NCBI GenBank assembly: GCA_946811695.1
Contig: OX328123.1
Location: forward strand, 153,035,122-153,099,121
DNA length: 64,000 bases
Source of the DNA: Gonocerus acuteangulatus
Taxonomy: Eukaryota; Arthropoda; Insecta; Hemiptera; Coreidae
Direction: 5' to 3'
Shown here piece by piece: positions 21,501 through 31,693 of the stretch (positions within the stretch are counted from its first letter, which is position 1; every line of letters starts with the position of its first letter). Below the pieces are notes generated by a model, which worked only from the letters and a program-made list of their open reading frames with translations, was not told the origin of the DNA and ran no database searches. A program made the position numbers and the translations under genes.

Positions 21501-21602
21501 CCGCCAACTCGAGAGCCCTACAGGACCCGTTCCGGGAGAACCGTGAAACGAGTTTCACAGTCAGCTTCTCTGACTCCGTCATCTGGGAGGGGAATCCTGT
21601 AG
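18276..21602 (+). CDS. pol: Pol of Ty3/gypsy element (PR-RT-RH-IN)
   Basis: 1108 open codons in the -1 frame relative to gag; the true first residue depends on the frameshift point. Domain order: aspartic protease (FLIDTGACISLLP, Asp near residue 109), reverse transcriptase (WSSPLHVVKKKDGTLRLCGD, active-site FLDD near residue 405), RNase H (LACDASDVGLGAV, YDRELLAIYKAIKHL, TDHRPL), and integrase. The integrase has an HHCC zinc domain (LSHPGVRTTRKM to CCIACQ). Its DDE core comprises HLDLIG near 809, TTDQG near 868 and CIERWH near 904. All key residues are present and no stop or frameshift is seen. RT before IN marks it as Ty3/gypsy. The stop codon lies in the first bases of the 3' LTR. Confidence 0.96.
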   Translation: MRAPIRRFRSSTPRRRRDPTLSEDEEPRKKLQQQPESGQSPSIPVARYLLLPPEIPRESPTLHTTLQLEIRRASFKLGNVKVAAETFTTQQHRRLFLTDRTTGQPFLIDTGACISLLPVPKGRRKTPSDFTLIAANNSPIPTFGEITRYVDLGLRKPLKWTFVLADVAKAILGADFLYWHQLTVDLRNRRLIDQHSGRSIVGTISSAEIPTFSIFPADNRFARILGEFPTVTQVTPIRGPSNSTVEHHIETKGRPVTAKCRRLPPGIYQEVKKEIQELIDSGICQPSKSPWSSPLHVVKKKDGTLRLCGDYRALNAITIPDRYGIPNLRDFTMEIYGKEIFSKIDLRKAYYHIPIAVEDREKTAIITPFGLIEYNRMSFGLKNAGQSFQRFVDNQFRDLPFLFKFLDDFLIASDNEEQHEAHIREVLRRLDMNGIAVNPSKCVFGVPELDFLGFHLTPSGVTPLEDKVKAVLEFPLPKDVRELRRFMGMVNFYRPCLRHAASIQQPLNGLLHQVKKNDKTPINWNEEMLKAFEDTKKNLAEATELVHPNPDAEISLACDASDVGLGAVLQQKQDNKWHPLSFFSLALNKAQKNYSVYDRELLAIYKAIKHLQPQLEGRVFSIITDHRPLAHAFTQKPESTSPLRIRWLTYISQFTTTIIYSPGRENIVADSLSRIAEIQTPDDFVALSLAQQEDHEISRLQEQTNLTFRAIEIPGTDKTLLCEMSTGKARPYLPKNFRHSAFVKVHTLSHPGVRTTRKMVAERYFWPNMNKEVADWAKCCIACQKSKIHRHTHAPPGTFPAATRFQHVHLDLIGPLPPSDGHRYCLTMIDRQTRWTEAIPLRDITAETVSSAFYTGWICRFGVPSRITTDQGRQYESQLFHQLTSLLGIEKGRTTAYHPQANGCIERWHRTLKAAITAHLDSNNWTRILPTVLLGLRASLRDDTSSSIAEAVYGCPIRLPGEFLEQHTTAEDPHVLLQELKEHLRTLRPAEYKESTKKTYVHQELQNCTHVFIREDCARRPLTPPYSGPHRVLQRHDKYFEVQLPGRQATISTDRLKPAFLPSEQTQDTPPPPPPPPTREPYRTRSGRTVKRVSQSASLTPSSGRGIL

Positions 21603-21729
21603 CGGTTATCAGATAACCCCCAAAAAAGAAAACACATGTTTTCAAAATAAATAAAACATTATTAAGTGTTCTCTCGCAATTGAAAACTGCAAATCATTCT
21701 TGTAAGTTGTAAATCCTATACACTTAACA
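21598..21729 (+). repeat. 3' LTR of Ty3/gypsy element
   Basis: 132 bp, identical by eye to the 5' LTR and followed by ATAT. It contains AATAAATAAA, a possible polyadenylation signal. Confidence 0.95.
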
Positions 21730-21734
21730 ATATG

Positions 21735-21860
21735 AATGCTTAATAAGAGGGTTTTCTCGCTTTAACAAAACCTTTTCCTGGTTAAGTACTACACATACAA
21801 ACATTCTCGTTTGAATCGGTGAGGGGAACGTCCTGTACTCTGCTTGTTAGTCTCGCCTTC
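21735..21860 (-). repeat. Dispersed repeat D, reversed
   Basis: On the minus strand it reads GATTCAAACGAGAATGTTTG, then ACTTAACCAGGAAAAGG and TTTGTTAAAGCGAGAAAAC, matching 39,848-39,960. The gypsy element inserted a few bases from its edge. Confidence 0.6.
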
Positions 21861-21945
21861 CGTAACAGAGGCAAAATATTTACGAATCCTCGACAGGCTC
21901 ACAAGTCTCAGTCGTCAAATATATCCACGATGGTTAATAGAATAA

Positions 21946-22548
21946 AAAAAGTCGACTCGCAGGAACTGCGTCATCTTAGCGCGGTTACATCTCGAAGAAA
22001 TGGAATAGATTAGCATCACAAATCACAGGAAACTGACAGTAGTCATCTTACACAGAAGCGGATAATTCTTAATCTGTATAAATCAATACAATTTGTACTG
22101 AAAACGTACTTACTCTTCGACTACTGCTGAAAAGGCTCTATTCTAAACAACCAAAAATTCCTTGTCATTTTAAGTATTTTAAGTCTTGTTTTACTAGCAA
22201 ATTCGTTTTACTGTTATAATCAACTGTAAATATGTGCTTCATGGCGAATTAAATTCCATTCCGTCGTGGGTTAAATCTTTCTATAAAATAAGAAATAACG
22301 GTAACTTCAGTTTGAAGCTATGAGGAAGGTTAGATAGATGGAGAATTCAAAACAACCTACGTCATCATGATTAGCCACTGCCATCATGATTACTACAGCC
22401 ACTCCAAACTTATTATGAATACCTTAGATTTTAGCCGAATTTCGCCCCAAACACTATCTTCTAGTGGGCAGATTCTGCTGGTTAACGAACTTGACCTTTC
22501 AAATTAGAAGACAGATTTTTTTTTTCATATATATAAATATATACATAC

Positions 22549-22602
<54 letters not shown>

Positions 22603-22717
22603 GTGATCTATAGGGTCTGAAACGTGAATGTTTCTAGTCGGCACTTTCGGATTGCGTCATGAGGTCAACCTCATAAGCGGGTTCTCCCTATGGAGATAGG
22701 GAGTAACCGCGCTAAAA
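21946..22717 (-). mobile_element. Family A element, reversed, 0.77 kb
   Basis: It starts AAAAAGTCGACTCGCAGG, then CTGCGTCATCTTAGCGCGG, and ends GAGTAACCGCGCTAAAA. A TA array occupies 22,527-22,600 in the usual position. Both termini carry GGTTAC (against GGTTCC in most copies), so the asymmetric inverted repeats match each other within this copy. The ~350-bp module is deleted. Confidence 0.8.
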
Positions 22718-22804
22718 GTCCTCATTTTTATGAATAATTGATATTTAATTCCATTTCAATCAATATTTATTGTATTTAACTGAATTTTAATCAATGTAAA
22801 CAAT

Positions 22805-23665
22805 AAAAAGTCCGACTCGCAGGAAGTGCGTCATCTTAGCGCGGTTACGTGCATCTTGAAGAAATGGAATGGATGAGCATCACAAATCACAGGAAACTGA
22901 CAGCCACTGCCATCATGATTACCACAGCCAATCCAAACTTATTACCAATACCTTTCACCGTTTGTTAGCTTATTTTACTACAATGCTAATTTTACTGATA
23001 AATGCAATTTAAAACTAGAAACAACCAATTAAAAAGTGAGATAAAGAAAGAGAAAAACCATTTTAAAACAACAAAACAAACACTTTTTAAATTTTAAGCG
23101 CTTATATCTCTCATTGACGTTGTCCCATCGAATATTGCTTCAGAACATTTTTTGTAGAGACTTTAGTAAGCATTCGAATGGTTACTTTCCACTTACCACG
23201 ATTTCCCAACCGTTATCGAGATATTTACGAAAAATGTATGGAGATCTGAAAACTTTTCATGTCTATTAATAAAATATTTTTTTCCGCATACTTCCTTAAC
23301 TTCAAATATAACCAAAATTTAATTATCTTAGTTGGGATTAATTTCCAAGATGTAGAAAATATGTCAATTGAATCCCGCGATTCTAAGTACTCACAAAAAA
23401 ATAATGACTTACAAAAACATTGATTCCACTTTTCTCAGAAACGGTTACAGATATCGCCTTACAAATGGTTTCATTCGTTTTCTTATGTTACCAAACCTAT
23501 AAAACAAGTACCTGCAAGCATATAAACTCAAAAACGTAAGCCTTACGATTTTTTTTTTTTGGCCGAATTTCGCCCCAAACACTATCTTCTAGTGGGCAGA
23601 TTCTGCTGGTTAACGAACTTGACCTTTCAAATTAGAAGACAGATTTTTTTTTTTCATATATATGA

Positions 23666-23709
<44 letters not shown>

Positions 23710-23717
23710 GTATATGA

Positions 23718-23791
<74 letters not shown>

Positions 23792-23799
23792 GTATATGA

Positions 23800-23862
<63 letters not shown>
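22805..23862 (-). mobile_element. Family A element, reversed, lacking its left end
   Basis: It begins AAAAAGTCCGACTCGCAGG with TTAGCGCGGTTACGTGC, followed by the ~350-bp module (23,100-23,400) and GGCCGAATTTCGCCCCAAAC. It then runs into a large compound TA array, after which unrelated sequence starts, so the left terminus is missing. 23,541-23,690 nearly duplicates 22,434-22,560 of the neighbouring copy. Confidence 0.75.
23657..23861. repeat. Compound (TA)n array
   Basis: Three TA blocks separated by CGTATATGAATATATACATA-like linkers. It lies inside the reversed family A copy. Confidence 0.9.
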
Positions 23863-23865
<3 letters not shown>

Positions 23866-24639
23866 AAAAAAAATCTGATATGAGTGATTTGGGTCCGAGT
23901 TGGGAAACTAGATAACATCCTTGATCCAATTGTTGAACTTATCACTGCCATTCAGTTAAATGCCCTTTTGATCCACACAGTTCATAAGAGATTTAAGAAT
24001 TACTGAAAACTCTTCAACAAGAAACCCAGAATCTTCTCTTCAAAAAACGGAGGAAAAACTTGTGTTAACTAAATAGGAGAAACGCATTCAGTTTGGTGAA
24101 GGAAACGCACATCTTGCTGCAGGCTTGTTGAACTCTTCCATTTGTTTTGCGTGTGAGTTAGGCAGAAGCATGGGATTGAAATCAGTTGATCCTCGGAAAA
24201 CATAGCTGGCTATAGAGACCAAGAGGGATTATGGCAAAGATCCTTTGTTTGGGAAGGTCTTGAAGACAATGACAAAGAAAATAATAAAATAAGTCCCATG
24301 TTATGGTGGAGAGGCTTGAAAGGTACGTGTGTTTTGATCAATGAGTAGGTAATTTAATTTGAGTTTTGAGAAATTGAGATAATCCTAGTCCAAAGTTTTA
24401 GCTGAGGCTACATTTTTGTGAATGCAGTACAGAAGTATCAAATTTAGGCAAACAATGTGCTTTATTGGTAGTCGGAAGGTGCTTGGAAAATTTTCAGGTA
24501 TTAATTTATTATTTATTAACCTCTCAGTGATCCTATTTTATAATTTATTATTGTTTTAATAGTTTCTCAGTGTTGCAATAGCTCTAAACTGGCAAGATCC
24601 ATGAAATTTTATAATATTCGATTACTAAGTCGCTCTTTA
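23863..24639. other. Unassigned sequence
   Basis: No recognised gene or repeat family. Scattered codon-like stretches have frequent stops. Confidence 0.4.
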
Positions 24640-24745
24640 GTTAAATACCTTAAATACCCGGGTATTTATGAAATTGGGTATTTACCCTGGGTATATTCCC
24701 TGGGTATTTACCCTTAAAAATAAATACCCGGGTATTTTACAGCAC
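24640..24745. repeat. hAT-like terminal fragment with AAATACCCGGGTATTT palindromes
   Basis: Repeated TACCCGGGTATTT and GGGTATTTACCC motifs end in TATTTTACAGCACTC, resembling a hAT terminus read outward. A similar fragment lies at 43,735-43,972. Confidence 0.5.
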
Positions 24746-24839
24746 TCAGTAGGAGTAATGATACTCAACCCGCAATGTTGGTGGGACTTGCGGGAAGAGT
24801 ATTCAAAGCGATAAGATCCTTGGGAAGCCCCGTCGTCCA

Positions 24840-25177
24840 CTGGAAGCGTATATAAGCTTATTAAAAGAAGTATTAAGCCTTGGAAAACATAGATCCGAGA
24901 GACAATAAGAAAGAAAGTGGCATTGACCCAGTTAAGAATATGTCACACAAACCTCACTCAATCCTTTCTCATGTCAAAGAATGCACCTCCGGTGTGCGGC
25001 TCGTCCAATGTGCAACTCACAGTAAAGCATATTTTGACGAATTTCAGGGCTTATGGACATTTAAAAGAACAACATCAGCTGTCAGACTCTATCGATGAAA
25101 TATTAGCCGATGATCTCAAACAAACAGGACTTATTGACATTTTGAAAGCCGCAGGATTAATAAGCAAAATTTAATTC
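24840..25177 (+). pseudogene. LINE ORF2 C-terminal fragment (I/Jockey type)
   Basis: The plus strand encodes the end of a non-LTR retrotransposon polyprotein. Around 24,940-25,040 is a degraded Cys/His segment (PPVCGSSNVQLTVKHILTNF), followed by AYGHLKEQHQ, then ADDLKQTGLIDILKAAGLI and a stop at 25,174. The reverse transcriptase is missing and the front part is frameshifted. It resembles the C-termini at 48,040-48,364 and 59,190-59,913 but is a separate decayed insertion. Confidence 0.7.
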
Positions 25178-25851
25178 ATCCGATAATATCTACACTCACA
25201 ATAAAATCAATATTTCCACCGAAGTTGAATGATATCCTGTTCATTGCTCCGGACTAGATTCATTTAAAAATAATTATTAGCATTAACAGATATTATACTG
25301 CTTATTAATGGGAATATAGGTATGCATAGGTATGACAGAGAATAATGTTTGATGATAGCAACCATCACAGATTATTCGCTTCACAAAGTAAAGGCGTTAA
25401 TGACCTAAAAGGTTGACATCTACTATATATTTCTCAAATACCACTCGATCACTCACTCACTGTCCTATTCGCTCACTACTCGGCCCCAGCTCAAACCAGT
25501 GGACAGAAAAAAATTGAAATTTAGCATGGACACTCTCTTTAGCATGTAAACACTCGCTAAGAAAGGATTTTTCGATATTTAGATTTTTAAGTATTTTTAG
25601 AGGGCTTGGAATTTTTAGTTGGTTAGTGCAGGAAAGCCTCGGTAGCAAGCGTTGCTAGGGCGATAACAGGCCAGCTGTTACCGTATTGTATTTGCCCTCA
25701 TAGAGTTAACGCTATACCTGGTGATGATCCATCCGAGTTAATAATATCCTAAACCTTTGCACAGCCTCCTCACCCTCCAGTCAAAGCACTTCTTGGTAAT
25801 GCTCGCAAATATAATGGGTGTTTCCAAATGACACCTTGGAAACATTAATTT
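25178..25851. other. Unassigned sequence
   Basis: No gene or repeat was recognised. Confidence 0.35.
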
Positions 25852-26040
25852 TTAAATTTTAACGTACATTTATTATTGACAGCGAATTTTAGCCTGTACT
25901 GGTTACACTGCTGTTACTGCGAACCTATAGATAACGGGTTATCACTACGTTATTTGCTTTTTGACACTAGTCCGGAGCTCCCCAATGACACGAAACAGTA
26001 TACTTTGATTACTTATCAATTTATTTATTTATTTATAATT
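25852..26040 (-). repeat. SINE 1 tail fragment plus dispersed repeat E
   Basis: 25,852-25,898 on the minus strand matches the SINE 1 tail (AATAAATGTACGTTAAAATT). The following ACTAGTCCGGAGCTCCCCAA and AGTATACTTTGATTACTTAT match repeat E at 14.1 kb. The order suggests rearranged fragments. Confidence 0.5.
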
Positions 26041-27674
26041 TACAACAATTACAGCCTCGGCCAATCAAATTGTAGTCATACAGAAATTAAAAATAATAAA
26101 TATATAACAGTACTAACAAAACAAAAACAAATCAAAATTGAATAAATATATAAAATAAAGTCTCAGCTATATATTTATTTTAACCGACTTCAGATATTTT
26201 TTGGAAATTTCACCATTAAAAAGGTCTTTGTTAGTAATAGTACCATTCCAAATCCTACAACACCTAGTCACTACATCTCTAAATGCTGAGTGCCGAGTCT
26301 TGTGTTGTACCGGTACGAATCCTACAACACCTAGACACTACATCTCTAAATGCTGAGTGCCGAGTCTTGTGTTGTACCGGTACGAATTGACTGCATCTTC
26401 TCAGCCTGACTGGAGGAACGTGCAAAGGAATTGATGCGAGGAGTTCGGGACAGTCCAGCTCTCCTTGTAATAATCTATATACGAATAGAAGGTCCGCACG
26501 CTGTCTTCGGATCTCCAAGGGTTCTAAAGACACAGCGGTCTCAGAACAAATTGTTCTCTCGAGGAATCGCTGGAACCTTCTCTGGATTTTCTCCAGTCTG
26601 TTGATATCCTCAGCTATATACGGCCGCCAGATTACCGTGGCATACTCCAGCTGGGACCTCACAAGGCTGGTGTAGAGTGCAGAAAATGCCTGTTTATCCT
26701 TAAGGTCCCGAGCATTTCTCCACAGGAAACCTAATGTCTTCACAGACTTCTTGCAAACGATGTCAACATGATTTTTGAACGTAAGCGCAGAATCCATGTG
26801 AATACCCAAATCTTTCACCGCAGGCACCCTTTTTACTAATTCGTCACCAAGAAAGTAGGGGTAAATAATAGGATTTTTTTCCCTAGTGAATGTGGTGACA
26901 CTGCATTTACCGATATTAATGTCGATGAAATTCCTGCTGACACCAGCTGGTGAGATCATCAAGACCGCTCTGCAATCTACCACATCATTATTGCTGATTT
27001 TCAAAAAGATTTTTGAGTCGTCGGCGAAGAAAAGAGAGTGGGCTTTACTCATAGACGTTGCTAAGTCATTTATATATACAAGGAACAACCAAGGGCCCAT
27101 TTTGGATCCCTGAGGAACCCCGGAGGAGACATCGATTGACTTCGACAATCTGCCATTCCATTTGACATATTGTAATCGGTTGGCTAGGTATGACTGAAAC
27201 CAGGAAAGTAGGGGACCATGAACTCCAAACCTTTCTAATTTCAACAAAAGGACTTCATGAGATAGCTTATCAAAGGCCTTCTGGAAGTCAATGTAAATTG
27301 CGTCCACCTGCAAGTTCTCCTCAAACGCCTGTGTTATGTGACTGACGAAGCATGCTAGGTTTGATACCGTAGATTTCCGAGATAAGAATCCATGCTGGTT
27401 TTCGGAGAACTGCAGATTTAGGGGAGATAAATGCTTGAGTACTAAGGATTCTAATATTTTACTGAAAACTGAGAGACCAGAGATGGGTCGATAATTCTTA
27501 ATACTCTTGTTATTTGTGCTTTTCGGTATAGGGGTGACGAACGCCTCCTTCCATACTTCTGGGAAAATCCCTACTTTCAGGGACATATTAAATAATATAA
27601 CTAGTCGTTCCGAAAGTGTCCCTTTGCACATAAACAAAAATATTGGAGGAATGCCATCAGGGCCTGGACCTGCC
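26041..27674 (-). pseudogene. CR1-type LINE, reverse transcriptase half
   Basis: This is the 3' half of a CR1/Jockey-superfamily LINE, the part that copies RNA into DNA at the nick. The ORF reads from GPGPDGIPPIFL (27,670) through KNYRPISGLSVFSKILE, QHGFLSRKSTVSNL, AIYIDFQKAFDKLSHEVLL, SGVPQGSKMGP and the intact active site SLFFADDSKIF, then the thumb (KDLGIHMDSALTF) and the C-terminal RSQLEYATVIWRP region, ending near 26,279. A 68-bp tandem duplication lies at the C-terminus, and the 3' side ends in TTATTTATTTATTTATAA. Upstream it is cut exactly at a family A insertion. Reading frame and domain order continue into the part starting at 32,297, so both are halves of one element. Confidence 0.88.
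26253..26388. repeat. 68-bp tandem duplication at LINE ORF end
   Basis: The segment AATCCTACAACACCTAG through TTGTACCGGTACG occurs twice in direct succession (differing by about one base), changing the last codons of the LINE ORF. Confidence 0.85.
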
Positions 27675-27783
27675 TTTTTAGCGCGGTTCCTCCCTCCCCC
27701 ATAGGGAGGAACCCCGCTTATAGCGTTGATACAATGAAACAATCCGGAAGTGCCGACTAGAAAATTTCGCGTTTCAGAACCCC

Positions 27784-27792
27784 TTTTTTTTT

Positions 27793-27850
<58 letters not shown>

Positions 27851-29179
27851 TATTACAACAATATGAGTTAACATATTTCTAGTAATATTGCTGGTTCAGT
27901 TATAATGACATTGTGAGGCTTGATGTGGGAATATGAACAATTACAAAACCCACAATAGTAATGCATTAAAGAAAAAATAAATAAATAAATAAAAAGATAA
28001 TATAAAATAATAATGAAACAACTTTAAAGAATTTTAAATGAAAATATAAGACACTTTGTGCACTGCAGATGTTAAAGCAAATTGTCTCTAGGCCACCTCC
28101 GCTTCAGCCTTCTATGGGGATTTTGTGGATTTTGGAACGAGGATAGAGAATTTATCAAAGGATTTGGATGGCCTGGGAGATTGGAATGGAACTTTTGATA
28201 GACTGATTTGGCCAGGGATTGGATAAAGGGGATATTGAAGTCATTATGGAGGGTTAGGTTCGAGACATAGTAAGGAGCATTGGATATTTTTCGAAGGATT
28301 TTGGATTGTATTGTTTGTATTCTGTAGGAATTGGAAGGTTTAATGGAACCCCATAGTTCTAGTCCATAAGTCCATATTGGTCGGAGTATGGTATTGTATA
28401 TAAGTCGTTTGTTAGTCAATGATAGTTTTGAGCGTTTGTCCAATAAGCGTGATAAAAGTCTAAAACGTCTGTTTAGTTCCTGTCTTTTCTGAGTTATGTG
28501 TGGCTTCCAAGTTAAGCGTTTGTCTAGTATCAGGCCTAAGTATTTTACTTGCGATTTCTGCGGGATTATAATGTTTTGGAGGGTTATTGGCGGGCAGCTT
28601 GACTTACGAAGTGTGAAAGTTGCATGGCTAGATTTTTCTGCATTTACTTTGATTCTCCATTTATTTAGCCATGGTTGAAGTAGGCACAGGTGTTCTTGGA
28701 GGGAATTAGAAGCAAGAATTGGATTTTGGTTGACAGTAAGGATAGCAGTGTCATCAGCATACATGTGGATGGATGTTTCAGGATGAGATGGGATATCAGC
28801 CGTATAAGCCAGGAATAGTACGGAACTGAGAATTCCACCTTGTGGGACACCTGCAAGTTGGGGGAAGATTGGAGATAATGAGGTACCATAGGATGTCTGG
28901 AAAAAACGGTCGGAGAGGTAGGATTTCATTATAAGGTAATAAGTTGAAGGTAGGATTTCTTTGAGTTTAAACAGCAAGCCCTGGTGCCACACTCGATCGA
29001 AAGCCTGAGCTACGTCAAGGAAAACCCCAGAGCAATACTGCTTATTCTCGAAGGATGAGGATATGCTGTCTACGATACGGTGGCATTGGTGAATAGTGGA
29101 GTGGGAATGGCGAAACCCAAACTGGGAGGATGGGATAATGGGATCCAGGATTGGATAAAGGCGTTTGAGAAGGAGTTTT
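27784..29179 (-). mobile_element. Jockey-type LINE, 5'-truncated, nested in family A
   Basis: A retroposed copy with its poly(A) tail visible as poly(T) (27,786-27,848) and a target-site duplication AGAACCCC on both sides (27,776-27,783; 29,180-29,187). The family A sequence is continuous once the insert and one TSD are removed, as other copies show. The LINE starts inside the RT domain, so it was 5'-truncated on insertion, which is usual for LINEs. Confidence 0.92.
28072..29178 (-). pseudogene. Jockey-type reverse transcriptase, N-terminally truncated
   Basis: About 370 residues of open frame. The initial dozen residues of the frame are antisense family A sequence; the LINE begins at [15 protein letters not shown] motifs are intact: SSQFGFRHSHSTIHQ, GVFLDVAQAFDRVWH with the first catalytic Asp, AGVPQGGILSSVLFLAY, and MYADDTAIL. 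The Jockey-type C-terminus follows (RPIWTYGLELWGSIKPSN, QSKILRKISNAPYYVSN). ORF1, the endonuclease and the RT fingers are missing, so it is not autonomous. A second, shorter copy of the same family lies at 38,978-39,620. Confidence 0.9.
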
Positions 29180-29217
29180 AGAACCCCTAGAGACCGAAAA
29201 TAACGGTGGTTCAAATT

Positions 29218-29271
<54 letters not shown>

Positions 29272-29274
29272 CAG

Positions 29275-29320
<46 letters not shown>
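29218..29320. repeat. (TA)n array inside family A
   Basis: Two TA blocks separated by TACAGACAAATA. It sits between TAACGGTGGTTCAAATTT and TTTGTCTGTTCGCTC, the same place as in every family A copy. Confidence 0.92.
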
Positions 29321-29322
<2 letters not shown>

Positions 29323-29599
29323 CTGTTCGCTCTCTATCTAGAAGACGAATGGACCGATTTTGATGAAATTTGGTGCAAAAATCCTTCGTCCAATTTGAAA
29401 GGTCAAGTTCGTTAACCAGCAAAATCCGCCTACTGGAAGATGGCGTTTGGGGCGAAATTCGCGGAAAAAAAATCGTAACGCTTACGTTTTTGAGTTCATA
29501 AGCTTCTAAGTACTCGTTTTATATGATTCCTGGGCTAGGAAAACGAATGAACCCATTTTCAAGGCGGTAGCTTTAACCGTTTTCGAGAAAATTGGAAAA

Positions 29600-30840
29600 C
29601 TATTTTTTGAATACCGTTTTTGGTTCGGGTACTTAGAATCACGGGACTCAGTTGAAACATTTTCTGCATGTTCTACTTTCATCAAAACTAAAATGTTGAA
29701 ATTTTGGTTACGTTTGGAGTTAAGGAAGGGTTAGAATAAAATATTTTATTAACAGACATAAAAAGTTTTAGTAACTTTGTTTACTTTCCTTAATATCTCG
29801 AAAAAGGTTGAAAATCTTGGTAAACGGAAGAATACCATTAGAAAGCTTATTAAATGCTCTAAAAAAAAGGTTCTAATGAAAGTTTTGATTAGGCGATGTC
29901 AATCGAAGAAATAAGAGCTTAAAACTTTAAAGTAATTGATTTCGCTTATTCGAACTGTTCTTTTTGTCTGTTTTTTATTCCTTGTTATTTTTTAATTGCT
30001 TATTGTTGGATAATGTATTTGAAAATAAAAGAGGTTAAGAAAAATAAGAAAAAAAATTTAATGTTAGAGATATGGATTTCCAAGATATATAGCCTTTCAA
30101 CTGCCTAGCGTCCTTCCTAGGGAGGGTTCTTTGTCTTTGATTTTGGTACTTAGAATTATGAGATACAGTTGAAACATTTTCTGCATGTTCGAGTTTCATC
30201 AACACTAATATGTTGAAATTTTTGTTACGTTTGGAGTTAAGGAAGGGATAGAATAAAATATTTTATTAACAGACATGAAAAGTTTTGGGAACTTTGTATA
30301 CTTTCCTTAATATCTCGAAAAAGGTTGAGAATCTTGGTAAACGAAAGAATAACATTAGAAAGCTTACTAAGTGCTCTACAAAAAAGGGTCTTATGAATGT
30401 TTTGATTAGGCGATGTCAATCGGAGAAATAAGTGCTTAAATCTTTAAAGTAATTGATTTCCCTTATTCGAACTGTTCTTTTTGTCTTTGATTTTGGTACT
30501 TAGAATCATGGGATTCAGGTGAAACATTTTCTGCATGTTTGAATTTTATCAAAACTAGTATGTTGAAAATTTGGTTACGTTGGGAGTAAAGGAAGGATTA
30601 AAATAAAACATTTCATTTTTAGTCATGAAAAGTTTTGGGAACTTCGTATATTTTTATTAATATCACGTAAACGGTTCGGAATCTTGGCAAGCAAAAGATT
30701 ACCCTTAGAAAGGTTACTAAATTCTCTACAAAAAATGATTTGAAGACATTTGCGATGGGATGGTCATATTTGGAGAAATAAGTGCTTAAAACATAGGTAA
30801 TTTCGTTCATTTGAACGAATCTTTTTGTGTGTTTCCTACA
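29600..30840 (+). repeat. Three ~345-bp modules inside family A
   Basis: Modules start near 29,620, 30,148 and 30,485. Each contains TTTGGTACTTAGAATCA or a variant, AAACATTTTCTGCATGTT, ATTTTATTAACAGACAT, TTAATATCTCGAAAA, GATTAGGCGATGTCAATCG, and GCTTATTCGAACTGTTC, then TTTTTGTCT. The last module is the most diverged. Single or double modules occur in the other family A copies. Confidence 0.8.
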
Positions 30841-31693
30841 GTTTTTTTCACTGCTCGTTATTTTTGTGATTGCTTATAGTAGTCAAACGTATTATTCAAT
30901 AAAACAGGATACGTATAAATAGAAACAATATTTTGTTTCAACGGTATCTTGGAATTCGAAGATGCCCTATGAATATCTAGATTACTGTACTGGTGTTGAT
31001 TTCGTTCTTTAGAATTGTTTTTGGTATTCCCTATTTTCAGCAGTTTTTATCTATTTATTAATTTTTTTGTTTAAATTCATTGAACAAAATCATAGGAATT
31101 CGAAGGTGAGGAGCTAGGAGGCTGAGGGTGGGGGGCATTTACCCTGTCCCCAGGTAGCGGTGCCCAGTGTACCCTCGTCATCTGTAAGTCCCTTTCTAGA
31201 GTCATAAAGATAAGCCTCCAAACAACTTTAGGAATGTAGGATTTCTAATTTTTGCCAGTATCAGAACAGCCGCTCTTTACATACCACAGTGGTACTGACG
31301 TACCGGTTTATACTAGTTGCACTCCACACGGTGGTAGTACTTGGTGTATGCCACAGCGGATCGCTCATTATAACCTTATTTTATTCGTATTAAATAGGTA
31401 CCTAAAAAAATTTATTTGTGTATAAGTGTAGCGTTATTGGGATTAGAATAAAATATTTTATTAACAGACATGAAATGGTTCGGAATCTTCGTATATTGTC
31501 CTTTTTTTTTTTTTTTTTTTTTTCTTTTATGGTGCATCGAAAATGAGCCATTAGCACCATTTTTTCCTTATGAGCTTATATAATACTTAGATTTAGCTAG
31601 CGACAATATTTTACACCGCAATTAAAGCGACTTGCTCTCCTTACAAATATAATATTTATATTATAATATAAACATAATACATAAATTTGTCTG

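Larger units (their letters stand above)
17467..21729 (+). mobile_element. Ty3/gypsy LTR retrotransposon, near-complete
   Basis: 4.26 kb with two identical 132-bp LTRs, a primer-binding-like site after the 5' LTR, gag, an overlapping pol in the -1 frame, a purine-rich tract (GGGAGGGGAA) before the 3' LTR, and a 4-bp ATAT target duplication. There is no envelope gene. Identical LTRs and open gag and pol frames point to a recent insertion. It interrupts sequence next to dispersed repeat D. Clade assignment within Ty3/gypsy needs an RT tree. Confidence 0.95.
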
